DNA from: SAR202 cluster bacterium
GTDB taxonomy: Bacteria > Chloroflexota > Dehalococcoidia > SAR202 > CAJWER01
Assembly: GCA_030740335.1 (NCBI GenBank)
Contig: JASLXL010000027.1
Location: 1 to 18,721 of the forward strand
Direction: 5' to 3'
Length of the DNA stretch: 18,721 nucleotides
Numbering within the stretch: the first letter of the stretch is position 1; every line of letters starts with the position of its first letter. Below, piece after piece: positions 1-7,799 of the stretch. The notes under the pieces were generated by a model. That model was not told the origin of the DNA and did no database searches. It saw nothing but the letters and a program-made list of their open reading frames with translations. Position numbers and translations under genes: made by a program.

Positions 1-957
1 TGAAGAGGCAAACAGTAACAGAGCCGCAAAGGAGATAGTCGACCCGCCAATGTACAACCGGCCGTGGTGCTGGATATTCGTCGCCGATGCCACCAGGACC
101 GCCCCGATCATGGCGCCCAGGCCGGCCCCTGCCATGAGCACCCCCATCGGCCCTGGTCCCATATTCAGGACATCTCTCGAAATCACCGGCACCATGTGCT
201 GGTACGGGAACATCAACAGATTCATCAAGACAGTCACAGTTATCGTGGCTCTCAACGCTGCATGGCCCCATACATAGCGGACTCCCTCCACCAGGTCTTT
301 CGTGAGGCTTACCGACGCACGCCCTTCACGTGGCGCGGAGGCCAGCGTAAATCGCCACAGGAGCACTATCGCAGTGAGATATGTGACCACAACTGCCGAG
401 TACGCTCCGACGAACCCTGTTGTCGAGATCAGTAGCCCGGCCAGAGCGGGGCCGATCATCCTGCTGACAGACATCGCGACCGAGTCCAGCGCGATTCCGT
501 TTGTCATCCCAGAACTACCGAGTAGGTCGTGGATAGCTGATCTGCGCGACGGCATTTCCAGTGCCCAGGCTGTTCCGGCAACACTCAATATGACGTAGGC
601 GTGCCAGAACTCCTCTGAACTGGTTGCCAGGAGGACGAGCATCGCGGTTGATGCGATGAGCCCTGCGACCTGGGTCGAGAGGATGACGGCCTTGCGATTT
701 GCCCGGTCGGCCAGTAGACCCCCGACCAGACCGAGTGCCAACATTGGCACCATACCGAAGAATCCGACGAGAGCCACGAGCCACGGAGAGTCGGTCAGCT
801 GTAGCACTAGCCAGCCCAGTATGGTCATATGCATCCATCGAGAGCAGTAGGAGAGCAGATTCGCCGGCCACAAGAGACGGTAGTCGTGATTGCGAAATGC
901 GCGCAGCGTGCGGTGCTGGACCAGCGTAGAAGCGTTGAAAGGGAGAGGAAAGGCCAT
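1..957 (-). CDS. MFS transporter (MFS_3/enterobactin-exporter-like), C-terminus cut by window edge
   Basis: An open frame of 319 codons runs from an ATG at 957 to base 1 without a stop, so the C-terminal part lies outside the window. The protein starts with a short cytoplasmic lead containing F-R-N-H-D-Y-R-L-L-W, the usual N-terminal signature of MFS_3-type drug or siderophore exporters, followed by alternating hydrophobic helices. The MFS loop 2-3 signature is visible as G-G-L-L-A-D-R-A-N-R-K (about residues 81-91). About eight membrane segments are present; the family usually has twelve and about 400-420 residues. It acts in the inner membrane as a proton-coupled exporter; the substrate cannot be read from sequence. 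No strong Shine-Dalgarno precedes the ATG. The gene is divergent from rny across a 283-bp gap. Family call firm, substrate unknown. Confidence 0.85.
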   Translation of the reverse strand, partial: MAFPLPFNASTLVQHRTLRAFRNHDYRLLWPANLLSYCSRWMHMTILGWLVLQLTDSPWLVALVGFFGMVPMLALGLVGGLLADRANRKAVILSTQVAGLIASTAMLVLLATSSEEFWHAYVILSVAGTAWALEMPSRRSAIHDLLGSSGMTNGIALDSVAMSVSRMIGPALAGLLISTTGFVGAYSAVVVTYLTAIVLLWRFTLASAPREGRASVSLTKDLVEGVRYVWGHAALRATITVTVLMNLLMFPYQHMVPVISRDVLNMGPGPMGVLMAGAGLGAMIGAVLVASATNIQHHGRLYIGGSTISFAALLLFASS

Positions 958-1148
958 AGTTGCTCTGGTGGCTATTGTATACCCCGACGGTGCTGTGCAC
1001 GTCTGGAGGAGCGGTGCTCGGCGTCCGGCCGAGCTGTCTTGGCGCGAGTCTGAATTTAGTGCGACAACTCGAGGTCTATTGGCCAAAACCAGTCGTCGAG
1101 ACCCAAAAATTGTCACTCAAACAAGGCGTCCTCCCCGTAGGCGTTAGC

Positions 1149-1177
1149 TTGACACTATTTAGGTAGCCCCGTACCAT
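1149..1177 (+). promoter_or_regulatory. sigma70-like promoter for rny
   Basis: A perfect -35 box TTGACA (1149-1154) is separated by 17 bp from TACCAT (1172-1177, 4 of 6 matches to TATAAT). The predicted transcript would start near 1184 and give a leader of about 57 nt before the rny ATG. The spacing and position directly upstream of a gene with a good ribosome site make this credible, though the -10 box is weak. Confidence 0.5.
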
Positions 1178-1240
1178 TGGACGAGAGGCAATCTGCTCGG
1201 AGCGGACTGTCTTAACAATTGAAAGGGAGGGTGAGTAGCG

Positions 1241-2770
1241 ATGGATTCTACGATTGTCGCGATACTCGCCGTCCTGGTCGGCCTAGGGTTAGGGGCCATT
1301 GGTGGATATTTGGGCCTGCGAGGACTATCGATCAAACGTCGTGCCGAGGCGGAGAGGGAAGCCACGCAGGTACTGGACGAGGCCAGGGAGGCAGAGAGAA
1401 GAATACTCCTGGACGCAAAGGAGGAGGCTTTCAAGGTTAGGTCCGAGCATGAGGGTGATGTAAGAGAGCGGAGAACCGAGATCCAGCGCACTGAACAACG
1501 CCTCGCGAATCGTGAGGAAAACGTTGATCGTCGTGCCAACAACCTTGAAAAGCGTGAGAAGGGTCTGAATGAGAAGGAGCAAGCCGCCGAAGAGCTCAAA
1601 GAAGAGCTGTTACGGATCAGTGAAAAAGAGGTTCTCCGCCTGGAGGAACTTGCCCAGCTTTCCATGAGCGAAGCACGCGATGAACTCCTGCAGCGTGCGG
1701 AAGAGGAGACTCGCCACGAGCTGGCGATTATCTACCGCAACGAAGAGGAGCGCGCACGGGACGAGGCCGATGAGAAGGCTCGGGACATCATCTCCCTGGC
1801 CATACAGCGGCTCGCGTCCGATGTCGTCTCCGAAGCAACCCTCACCAACGTACCCCTACCCACCGATGAGATGAAGGGTCGAATTATAGGCCGCGAAGGA
1901 CGGAATATTCGAGCGATCGAGAAGGCGACTGGGGTGGACCTGATTATCGACGACACCCCCGAGGCGGTGACCCTGTCCTGCTTTGATCCCATACGCAGGG
2001 AAGTGGCTCGCCTGGCGATTACCAAGTTGGTAGCGGATGGACGCATACATCCAGCCCGTATCGAAGAGATAGTTACCAAGACGAACAAGGAACTGGAACA
2101 GACTATTCGCAAAATGGGCGAACAGACTATATTGGATGTCGGTGTTCGCGGCATCAACACGGAGCTAGTGAAGCTGCTGGGTCGGCTCAAATACAGATTC
2201 AGCTATGGCGAGAATGTTCTTCAGCACAGCATCGAGGTCGCCAGACTCGCTGGAATGATGGCCGGGGAGATAGGGGCGGACGTCAGGGTCGCCACCGCTG
2301 GCGGTCTTCTGCACGACATCGGCAAGGCATTGACTCATGAGGTCGACGGACCTCATGCCGAAATCGGCGCGGACGTTGCGACGAGGAACAAGGCCCCCGC
2401 AAATGTATGCACGGCTATCCGTGAGCACCACGACGATGACCACAGCAGTCCGGAGTCGTTTCTGGTCTCCGCGGCGGACGCCATTAGCGCCGCCAGACCC
2501 GGATCTCGCCGTGACACCGTGGAGCACTACATTCAACGCCTGGAGGCCCTCGAAGAGGTAGGCCGGGCCTTTGACGGCGTCGAGAAAGTGTTTGCCATCC
2601 AGGCGGGTCGCGAGATCCGAATAATGGTGAAGCCACAGAGCATCGACGACGTGGCCGCCAACAAACTGGCGAGAGACGTCTCAAAGAAGATCGAGGAAAC
2701 CCTGGCCTACCCTGGCCAGATAAAGGTAACGGTGATCCGAGAGTCGCGCGCAGTCGAATACGCCAGATAG
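1241..2770 (+). CDS. rny: Ribonuclease Y
   Basis: RNase Y is a membrane-anchored endoribonuclease that starts mRNA decay. All expected parts are present in order in 509 residues (family about 510-520): one N-terminal membrane helix (residues 1-27), a long charged coiled coil rich in E, R, K and A (about 35-185), a KH RNA-binding domain with the G-R-I-I-G-R-E-G-R-N-I-R core starting at residue 213, and an HD metal-dependent hydrolase domain with H-D at 358-359 (L-L-H-D-I-G-K-A) and R-E-H-H further on. The ATG at 1241 is preceded by AGGGAGG with suitable spacing. The gene has its own promoter and is closed by a strong terminator, so it is probably monocistronic. In several Chloroflexota and Firmicutes rny lies near phosphoesterase or recombination genes; here a PHP phosphoesterase follows. 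Confidence 0.97.
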   Translation: MDSTIVAILAVLVGLGLGAIGGYLGLRGLSIKRRAEAEREATQVLDEAREAERRILLDAKEEAFKVRSEHEGDVRERRTEIQRTEQRLANREENVDRRANNLEKREKGLNEKEQAAEELKEELLRISEKEVLRLEELAQLSMSEARDELLQRAEEETRHELAIIYRNEEERARDEADEKARDIISLAIQRLASDVVSEATLTNVPLPTDEMKGRIIGREGRNIRAIEKATGVDLIIDDTPEAVTLSCFDPIRREVARLAITKLVADGRIHPARIEEIVTKTNKELEQTIRKMGEQTILDVGVRGINTELVKLLGRLKYRFSYGENVLQHSIEVARLAGMMAGEIGADVRVATAGGLLHDIGKALTHEVDGPHAEIGADVATRNKAPANVCTAIREHHDDDHSSPESFLVSAADAISAARPGSRRDTVEHYIQRLEALEEVGRAFDGVEKVFAIQAGREIRIMVKPQSIDDVAANKLARDVSKKIEETLAYPGQIKVTVIRESRAVEYAR

Positions 2771-2818
2771 AAGCAGTCAGCGGCTCGAATGATTTCCAAA
2801 CAGCGTACGTCATGAAGC

Positions 2819-2853
2819 ACCGCCCCCCGAAAACCATTTCGGGGGGCGGTTTT
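2819..2853 (+). terminator. Rho-independent terminator after rny
   Basis: A perfect 14-bp stem (2819-2832 with 2837-2850), mostly G and C at its base with an A/T top, encloses the tetraloop ACCA and runs into TTTT. It lies 48 bases after the rny stop. It also rules out the upstream-most TTG start of the next gene, which would sit inside the U tract. Confidence 0.93.
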
Positions 2854-2884
2854 GTGTGTCGCCATCCACCGGTGGGAGGAACTG

Positions 2885-3760
2885 TTGAAATCCAGGGTCG
2901 ACCTTCATCTGCATACGACGATGTCTGACGGGCGCCTCTCGCCCACTGAACTGGTAACCCTCTGCGCGAAGAGAGGCCTCCGACAGATCGCCATCACCGA
3001 CCACGACTCACTGGAGGGTTTGCCGGAGGCTCAGGCGGCAGCCGCAGATCTCGGTGTCGATGTCATCTCCGGCGTTGAGCTTGGCGCGGATGAGACAGGT
3101 AGAGAGGTCCACCTGCTGGGCTACTTCGTCGACGCAGACGACCCTGAGTTGAGCAGCATGCTGGCTGGTTTTAGGCAAGGACGCACGACCCGCGGCAGGA
3201 GGATAGTGGAGAGGCTGGTCGAATTGGATGTCCACGTATCATGGGACCGCGTGCTAGCGCTGTCGGACGGCGGCGCGGTCGGCAGACCGCATATCGCCGA
3301 GGCGATGGTGGAAAAAGGATACGTCCAGTATCCGAAAGAGGCGTTCGACCAGTACTTGGGACGCAGCGGGACTGCTTATGTCGGCAGGGAAAGGGTGACG
3401 CCCGCTGAGGGGGTCGCAGTCCTGGTAAAAAACGGAGCGGTCCCTGTCATGGCCCACCCGACCTACTACATGTCCGGAGATGGGCCCAAGGAGGTGGCCA
3501 GACTGACGGAAACGCTGGCCGGTCTTCAGCAAGTGGGCCTGGCAGGTATGGAAGTCCACTACGGAGACTACACCACACGCCAGGTGGAAATGCTCGCATC
3601 GGTCGCCAGCGAGTTGGGCCTAATACAGTGCGGAGGAAGCGACTACCACGCCTCAGGCAACCCCGATGAGACTGAGCCCGGGAAGGTGGGGCCACCCCCA
3701 GAGGTAATTGGCGCGTTACAAGATGTGAGGGGACGGCTGCCAGGACAGGGCGAGGCCTAA
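2885..3760 (+). CDS. PHP-domain metal-dependent phosphoesterase (RNase AM/TrpH-like)
   Basis: The protein belongs to the PHP (polymerase and histidinol phosphatase) family, closest in layout to YciV/TrpH (Rnm), which removes nucleotides from RNA 5' ends or dephosphorylates 3',5'-nucleoside bisphosphates. Metal-ligand motifs are plain: D-L-H-L-H-T near the N-terminus (H8, H10), S-D-G (D15), T-D-H-D (D39-D41), G-V-E (E65), V-H-L-L-G-Y (H76), a later M-A-H-P and a C-terminal G-G-S-D-Y-H. I place the start at TTG 2885 because GGGAGGA (2874-2880) sits just upstream; the frame stays open to TTG 2852, but that start overlaps the rny terminator. Length from 2885 is 291 residues, normal for TrpH-like proteins. 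plsY follows after 9 bp, so the two are likely co-transcribed. The exact substrate is not shown. Confidence 0.9.
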   Translation: MKSRVDLHLHTTMSDGRLSPTELVTLCAKRGLRQIAITDHDSLEGLPEAQAAAADLGVDVISGVELGADETGREVHLLGYFVDADDPELSSMLAGFRQGRTTRGRRIVERLVELDVHVSWDRVLALSDGGAVGRPHIAEAMVEKGYVQYPKEAFDQYLGRSGTAYVGRERVTPAEGVAVLVKNGAVPVMAHPTYYMSGDGPKEVARLTETLAGLQQVGLAGMEVHYGDYTTRQVEMLASVASELGLIQCGGSDYHASGNPDETEPGKVGPPPEVIGALQDVRGRLPGQGEA

Positions 3761-3769
3761 CCCGGCAAT

Positions 3770-4438
3770 ATGGGACCCGAAACCCTGTTGATCGTCGCCG
3801 CCTACCTGTGGGGCGCAGTCCCGACAGCGTACCTTGTGGCCCACTACGTCAAGGGCATCGATATTCGGAATTACGGCTCCGGCAACGTGGGAGCATCCAA
3901 CGCAGCGGAGCACATGGGAGGACGAATAGGCCTGGCGATCGGGATCTTCGACGCCATTGGCAAGGGCTCTCTCATCGTAGTAATCGCCAGCTTCCTCGAT
4001 CAGGATCTAGCGGTCCAGGTGGGGATGGGGTTGGCTGTCATTGTGGGGCACAACTGGTCTGTGTACCTACGCTTGACGGGAGGCAGAGGCATTGCGACTT
4101 CGCTCGGAGTGATCCTGGGCCTTGGCCTCGTGTGGGAGTTCCCGGTTTGGGGGATCTTGATCCTATCTGGGCGCATTGCTCGCGGGGACACCGCTTTGTT
4201 GGCGCTATTCGGAGCCCTGGCCCTGCCGTTCCTGGCCTGGATGAGAGGGCAACCGGCAGAGATAGTTTGGATGCTAGTTGCGATAACGCTACTTATGGTG
4301 ACTAAGCGGACGACGGCGAATTGGGAGTGGCCCAAAACGGACGGAAGTGGATTTCTTCGGGTCCTAACGAACCGAATTCTGTGGGACAGGGATGAATCGG
4401 CCAAAGAGGAATGGACAGCGCGGCGGCCATTGCCATAG
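3770..4438 (+). CDS. plsY: Acyl-phosphate:glycerol-3-phosphate acyltransferase PlsY
   Basis: PlsY transfers an acyl group from acyl phosphate to glycerol-3-phosphate, the first step of membrane phospholipid synthesis in most bacteria, and sits in the inner membrane. The family motifs are visible: G-S-G-N-V-G-A-S-N-A (about residues 36-45) and G-H-N-W-S-V-Y with G-G-R-G-I-A-T-S-L-G (about residues 90-114). Hydrophobic helices surround them. At 222 residues it is slightly longer than typical (190-215), the extra being a polar C-terminal tail. ATG at 3770 follows the PHP gene stop by 9 bp with only a weak GGCGAGG upstream, suggesting translation coupled to the PHP gene. PlsX, the acyl-phosphate maker, is not in the window. 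Confidence 0.95.
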   Translation: MGPETLLIVAAYLWGAVPTAYLVAHYVKGIDIRNYGSGNVGASNAAEHMGGRIGLAIGIFDAIGKGSLIVVIASFLDQDLAVQVGMGLAVIVGHNWSVYLRLTGGRGIATSLGVILGLGLVWEFPVWGILILSGRIARGDTALLALFGALALPFLAWMRGQPAEIVWMLVAITLLMVTKRTTANWEWPKTDGSGFLRVLTNRILWDRDESAKEEWTARRPLP

Positions 4439-4510
4439 GTAAAAACACCGATGCAGAACGGTTACCTTCTCGCTGTTCCCCGCATCTCGCATCATGAGGA
4501 ATAATAGTAA

Positions 4511-4993
4511 GTGGCTGAGACGACTACATACTGCGCCGAGCACGAGGATACGCCGACGAGCTTGCGGTGCGCCCGCTGCGAAAACCTCGTCTGCCCGAAA
4601 TGCATGGTCCAGGCCCCCGTGGGGATTCGATGCCAGGAGCACGGCAAGGCACCGAAGTCCCCGATGTACCAGGTCTCTCGTGGCTACATAGCCCGCGGAT
4701 TCGGCGCCGCCATCGTCGTCGGCGTCGGCGGCGGTATCGCGCTGGCCTTCGCGGTGCCTTTCCTCGGAGACTTCTATGGTGGGATCGCAGTCGCAGGTAT
4801 TGGGTATCTCGTAGGCGAGGCAATTTATCGGGCAAGCAACTACAAGCGCGGGACGCCCCTGATCGTTGCGTCCGTGGTGGGCATGGTGGTCGCGTTGGTG
4901 GCGTTCCTTGTCATATTGGGAGGTGTGCCGACCCTATTCGAACTGTTGGGACTGGGGGCTGGGACATACCTGGCCGTCACTCGCGTCAGGTAG
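4511..4993 (+). CDS. B-box-type zinc-finger membrane protein
   Basis: The 160-residue protein has two parts. Residues 8-44 carry paired metal-ligand motifs C8-x2-H11, C20-x2-C23, C28-x2-C31 and C41-x2-H44, a B-box-like zinc-binding module. In Chloroflexota and actinobacteria such modules often precede rhomboid proteases or other membrane domains. Residues about 57-158 are strongly hydrophobic, with glycine- and valine-rich stretches that make three or four membrane helices, but no rhomboid G-x-S-G or catalytic histidine is visible, so this is not a protease. Start is GTG 4511 with GAGGA at 4496-4500. It lies 72 bp after plsY and may share its transcript. Function is unknown; a membrane-scaffold or sensing role is only a guess. 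Confidence 0.8.
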   Translation: MAETTTYCAEHEDTPTSLRCARCENLVCPKCMVQAPVGIRCQEHGKAPKSPMYQVSRGYIARGFGAAIVVGVGGGIALAFAVPFLGDFYGGIAVAGIGYLVGEAIYRASNYKRGTPLIVASVVGMVVALVAFLVILGGVPTLFELLGLGAGTYLAVTRVR

Positions 4994-5074
4994 CACTGAT
5001 AGACGCGCACGAGCTACCGGATAGGGTGCTTAGAGTAGATATAATAGTGAACACCAGATCTAATGCCGTCTACA

Positions 5075-5102
5075 TTGACAGATTTCGTAAACATCGTATG
5101 AT
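5075..5102 (+). promoter_or_regulatory. sigma70-like promoter for the Lrp/AsnC gene
   Basis: TTGACA (5075-5080), a 16-bp spacer and TATGAT (5097-5102, 5 of 6 matches) form a strong promoter. The expected start near 5109 leaves about 32 nt before ATG 5141. Two similar AT-rich words, GATATAATAGTGA at 5038-5050 and GATATAGTGGA at 5100-5110, flank it and could be sites for autoregulation, a habit of Lrp proteins; that part is speculation. Confidence 0.6.
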
Positions 5103-5140
5103 ATAGTGGATGATACCTAATGGCGGAGGGGATGTATCGA

Positions 5141-5584
5141 ATGGAAGGCCCAGACAAACTAGATAGGAAAATAATCTCGATTCTCAGAGAGGACGGAAGA
5201 GCCTCGAACGCGGGAATCGCGCGGAAGGTTGGGGTTAGCGAGGGGACAGTCAGGCGTCGGCTCAAGAACCTTGTCGAGGAAGAGTACATCCAGGTGGTGG
5301 CCCTCCCGGACGCAGCCAAAATGGGAAACAGCTCGCAGGCCCTTCTCGGTGTTCAGGTCGACCCGGACAAAGTTGATGTGGTTGCCGATGCAATCAAGAG
5401 CCTCCCAGGGGTCACTTGGGTTGCCGTGACCACCGGTTCATACGACATATTCGCCTGGGCGACGTTCCCGTCCGCGGAAGCGCTCGGCATATTCCTGCGA
5501 ACCAAGGTCGGTACGGTCCCCGGCGTGAGACGGACCGAGACCTTTGTTAATCTGGACAAAAAACGCGGCAACGTCGTCATATAG
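5141..5584 (+). CDS. Lrp/AsnC-family transcriptional regulator
   Basis: The N-terminal half is the AsnC winged helix-turn-helix: L-D-R-K-I-I-S-I-L then G-R-A-S-N-A-G-I-A and V-S-E-G-T-V-R-R-R-L (about residues 6-45), ending in the usual turn into the ligand domain. The C-terminal half is a RAM/AsnC effector domain of beta-alpha-beta-beta-alpha-beta type with G-V-T-W-V-A-V-T-T-G-S-Y-D-I-F. Length of 147 residues is normal (about 140-165). I chose ATG 5141 because GGAGGGG at 5125-5131 is well placed for it; ATG 5120 in the same frame lacks a ribosome site and would leave a leader of only about 11 nt. Such proteins sense amino acids or related small molecules. It has its own promoter and terminator; its targets, possibly amino acid or catabolic genes nearby, cannot be read. 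Confidence 0.92.
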   Translation: MEGPDKLDRKIISILREDGRASNAGIARKVGVSEGTVRRRLKNLVEEEYIQVVALPDAAKMGNSSQALLGVQVDPDKVDVVADAIKSLPGVTWVAVTTGSYDIFAWATFPSAEALGIFLRTKVGTVPGVRRTETFVNLDKKRGNVVI

Positions 5585-5613
5585 CCAGAAGGCAAGATGA
5601 CAGTGGTGCGATG

Positions 5614-5645
5614 AAATGCCCCCTCCTCATCGAGGGGGTATTTTC
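5614..5645 (+). terminator. Rho-independent terminator after the Lrp/AsnC gene
   Basis: CCCCCTC (5619-5625) pairs with GAGGGGG (5632-5638) over a 6-nt loop, extended outward by T-A and A-T pairs (5614-5617 with 5640-5643) around one G-T wobble, and runs into TTTT. It starts 29 bases after the stop codon. Confidence 0.88.
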
Positions 5646-5688
5646 GTGTCGGGGCCAGGCACACTGTACCACCCGGAGCGGGCTGCAT

Positions 5689-5694
5689 TATAAT
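5689..5694 (+). promoter_or_regulatory. Possible -10 box upstream of aspS
   Basis: A perfect TATAAT stands 89 bases before the aspS start in the gap after the preceding terminator. The best -35 at a suitable distance matches only 3 of 6 positions, so this is a weak candidate. The roughly 90-nt leader shows no T-box or other recognisable riboswitch. Confidence 0.3.
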
Positions 5695-5783
5695 CGGGCG
5701 GTGCCATGATATTACGTACATTGCTTGCGTAGGCCCAAGCTGCATCAAGTACATATCGGTAGCCAGAGAGCGAGGAGACAGAC

Positions 5784-7589
5784 TTGTTCAGGACAATCAA
5801 CTGTGGCGATGTGAGGCAGGACCATCTTGGTGACAAGGTCGTCCTATCGGGCTGGGTGCACCGCTGGCGCGATCACGGTGGTCTCGTATTCATCGATCTG
5901 CGCGACCGCGAGGGTGTAGTCCAGGTCGTCTTCAATCCCGAGCTGGCCCCCGATGCCCATGCCATTGCCGAGCGGCTGAGAAGCGAATGGGTGATCCAGG
6001 TAACGGGGACGGTAGGGGCTCGTCCCGAGGGCACCGAAAACCCGGGGCTGCCCACAGGCCATATAGAGGTAGCCGTTGAATCGGCACGTGTCCTGAATGA
6101 ATCAAAGACCCCACCCTTCGAAGTCGCAGACGACGTCGATGTTGACGAGCTTGTGCGGTTGAAGTACCGCTTCATTGACCTGCGACGTCCCAAAATGCGC
6201 GCCATCTTGATCCTACGGCACAAGGTAGTTAAGTTTATCCGCAATTTCCTAGACGATCGCGAATTCCTGGAGATCGAGACCCCCATATTGATCAAGAGCA
6301 CTCCCGAGGGCGCACGAGACTACCTTGTGCCATCCCGGTTGCAGCCTGGCAAATTCTACGCGCTGCCCCAGTCGCCCCAGCAGCTCAAGCAGCTGCTGAT
6401 GGTAGCCGGCGTGGACAAGTACTATCAGATAGCACGCTGCTTCCGCGATGAAGATCCACGTGCGGACCGCGTCCCAGAGCACACCCAGCTCGACCTGGAA
6501 ATGAGCTTCGTGGAGCAGGATGACGTGCTGGAATTGATTGAGAGCCTCTACACCTCAATGATAGAGACGCTGCTGCCCGAAAAAAGCCTGATGAAGCCTT
6601 TCCCGAGGCTCACCTACCAGGAGGCGATGGACCGCTACGCCACCGACAAGCCCGACCTGAGATTCGGACTCGAGATGGCAGACCTGTCTGACATCGCAGC
6701 CGCCGCCGAATTCAAGGTATTTAGCTCGGCGGTCGAGGACGGCGGTATTGTGAAAGGGTTCAGCGTGCCGGGAGTGGGTGGATACCCGCGACGGCAGTTG
6801 GACGAGCTAACCGAATTTACGAAATCTAGAGGAGCACGGGGTCTCGTATACATCGCGATCAACGAGGACGCCGGATCGATCGACGACCTCGCTGAAGGCC
6901 AGTTCAAGTCCCCGGCCGCAAAGTTCCTGTCACTGGACGAGATCAAGGCGATTGCCCGGGCCACCTGCGCCTCCGCGGGAGACCTGATACTGATCGTGGC
7001 CGGGCCATCCAAGTCGACGAACATCGCTCTGGGCGCACTGCGAAACGAGATGGGCCGTCGTCTAGAACTCGCGGATCCCGACATGTTGGCCTTCGCGTTC
7101 GTGGTGGACTTCCCCCTGTTCGAGCATAACGAAGACACAGGTCGCTGGGACGCGATGCATCATGCATTCTCCATGCCCCATAAAGACGATATCCAGTACC
7201 TGGAATCTGACCCTGGCAGGGTCATAGGCACGCTGTACGACCTGGTTTGTAACGGACTTGAATGCGCCAGCGGAAGTATTCGAGTCCACCAGCGTGCGCT
7301 CCAGGAGCGCATATTCAAGGTTCTTGGCTACACAGACACAGAGATCGAACAGCGGTTCAAACAGCTACTTGATGCGCTTGAGTACGGCGCTCCCCCCCAC
7401 GGTGGTATCGCCCCCGGCATAGACCGCCTGATGATGATCCTACTCGGCACCGACAACATCCGGGACGTGATCGCGTTCCCCAAGACGCAGAATGCCACAG
7501 ACCCACTATTCGAGGCACCAGGCTACGTGGAAGAGGAGCAGATCCGAGATCTCCGGCTCTGCATCGTGGATCCAGCCAAACCCAAATAG
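5784..7589 (+). CDS. aspS: Aspartyl-tRNA synthetase, bacterial type, probably non-discriminating
   Basis: This class II synthetase charges tRNA with aspartate. It has the bacterial layout in 601 residues: an N-terminal OB-fold anticodon-binding domain (1 to about 105), the catalytic core with the Q-S-P-Q loop, motif 2 F-R-D-E-D-P-R-A-D-R at 220-229 and motif 3 G-G-I-A-P-G-I-D-R at 540-548, and the inserted GAD domain typical of bacterial AspRS (about 290-420). Start is TTG 5784 with GAGGAG at 5772-5777; no in-frame ATG or GTG gives the conserved N-terminus. Residues H31 and G83 match the pair that lets Pseudomonas aeruginosa AspRS also charge tRNA-Asn, so it probably makes Asp-tRNA-Asn for GatCAB. 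No GatCAB or AsnRS gene is in the window. Confidence 0.97.
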   Translation: MFRTINCGDVRQDHLGDKVVLSGWVHRWRDHGGLVFIDLRDREGVVQVVFNPELAPDAHAIAERLRSEWVIQVTGTVGARPEGTENPGLPTGHIEVAVESARVLNESKTPPFEVADDVDVDELVRLKYRFIDLRRPKMRAILILRHKVVKFIRNFLDDREFLEIETPILIKSTPEGARDYLVPSRLQPGKFYALPQSPQQLKQLLMVAGVDKYYQIARCFRDEDPRADRVPEHTQLDLEMSFVEQDDVLELIESLYTSMIETLLPEKSLMKPFPRLTYQEAMDRYATDKPDLRFGLEMADLSDIAAAAEFKVFSSAVEDGGIVKGFSVPGVGGYPRRQLDELTEFTKSRGARGLVYIAINEDAGSIDDLAEGQFKSPAAKFLSLDEIKAIARATCASAGDLILIVAGPSKSTNIALGALRNEMGRRLELADPDMLAFAFVVDFPLFEHNEDTGRWDAMHHAFSMPHKDDIQYLESDPGRVIGTLYDLVCNGLECASGSIRVHQRALQERIFKVLGYTDTEIEQRFKQLLDALEYGAPPHGGIAPGIDRLMMILLGTDNIRDVIAFPKTQNATDPLFEAPGYVEEEQIRDLRLCIVDPAKPK

Positions 7590-7682
7590 ACAGCGCTGCC
7601 CACGCTACACTAGTCTGAGCTTGGGTTCTTGATTTCTGAGGTTGATGCGGGCGTGGTGTGCAGAGTGGCACAGACCAGTAGC

Positions 7683-7730
7683 CCGTCCTGAGCGAAGCCG
7701 AAGGGCCGGGAGCCTGAGGGTGTCCCTCAG
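7683..7730. repeat. Palindromic intergenic element after aspS
   Basis: The gap after aspS contains CCTGAGCGAAGCCGAAGG (7687-7704), which resembles from memory a dispersed intergenic repeat seen in several bacterial phyla, followed by a hairpin CTGAGGG/CCCTCAG (7714-7720 with 7724-7730, 3-nt loop). A long pyrimidine run begins only about 14 bases later (7745-7770), so the hairpin could also help end aspS transcription, but the spacing is poor for a standard terminator. Confidence 0.45.
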
Positions 7731-7799
7731 AATTATCAATATTATCTTTTCTTCTCTTTTTCTTTTTCCCGAGTGGTCCAACTGGGCACGTCAGAGGAT

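Noticed and set aside
515..1000. 161-residue open frame on the minus strand overlapping the MFS gene
   Set aside because: It is out of frame with the MFS transporter, whose frame covers the same bases with clear membrane helices and family motifs.
2852..2884. TTG 2852 as start of the PHP-domain gene
   Set aside because: It lies in the U tract of the rny terminator; TTG 2885 has a proper ribosome site and begins just before the conserved D-L-H-L-H.
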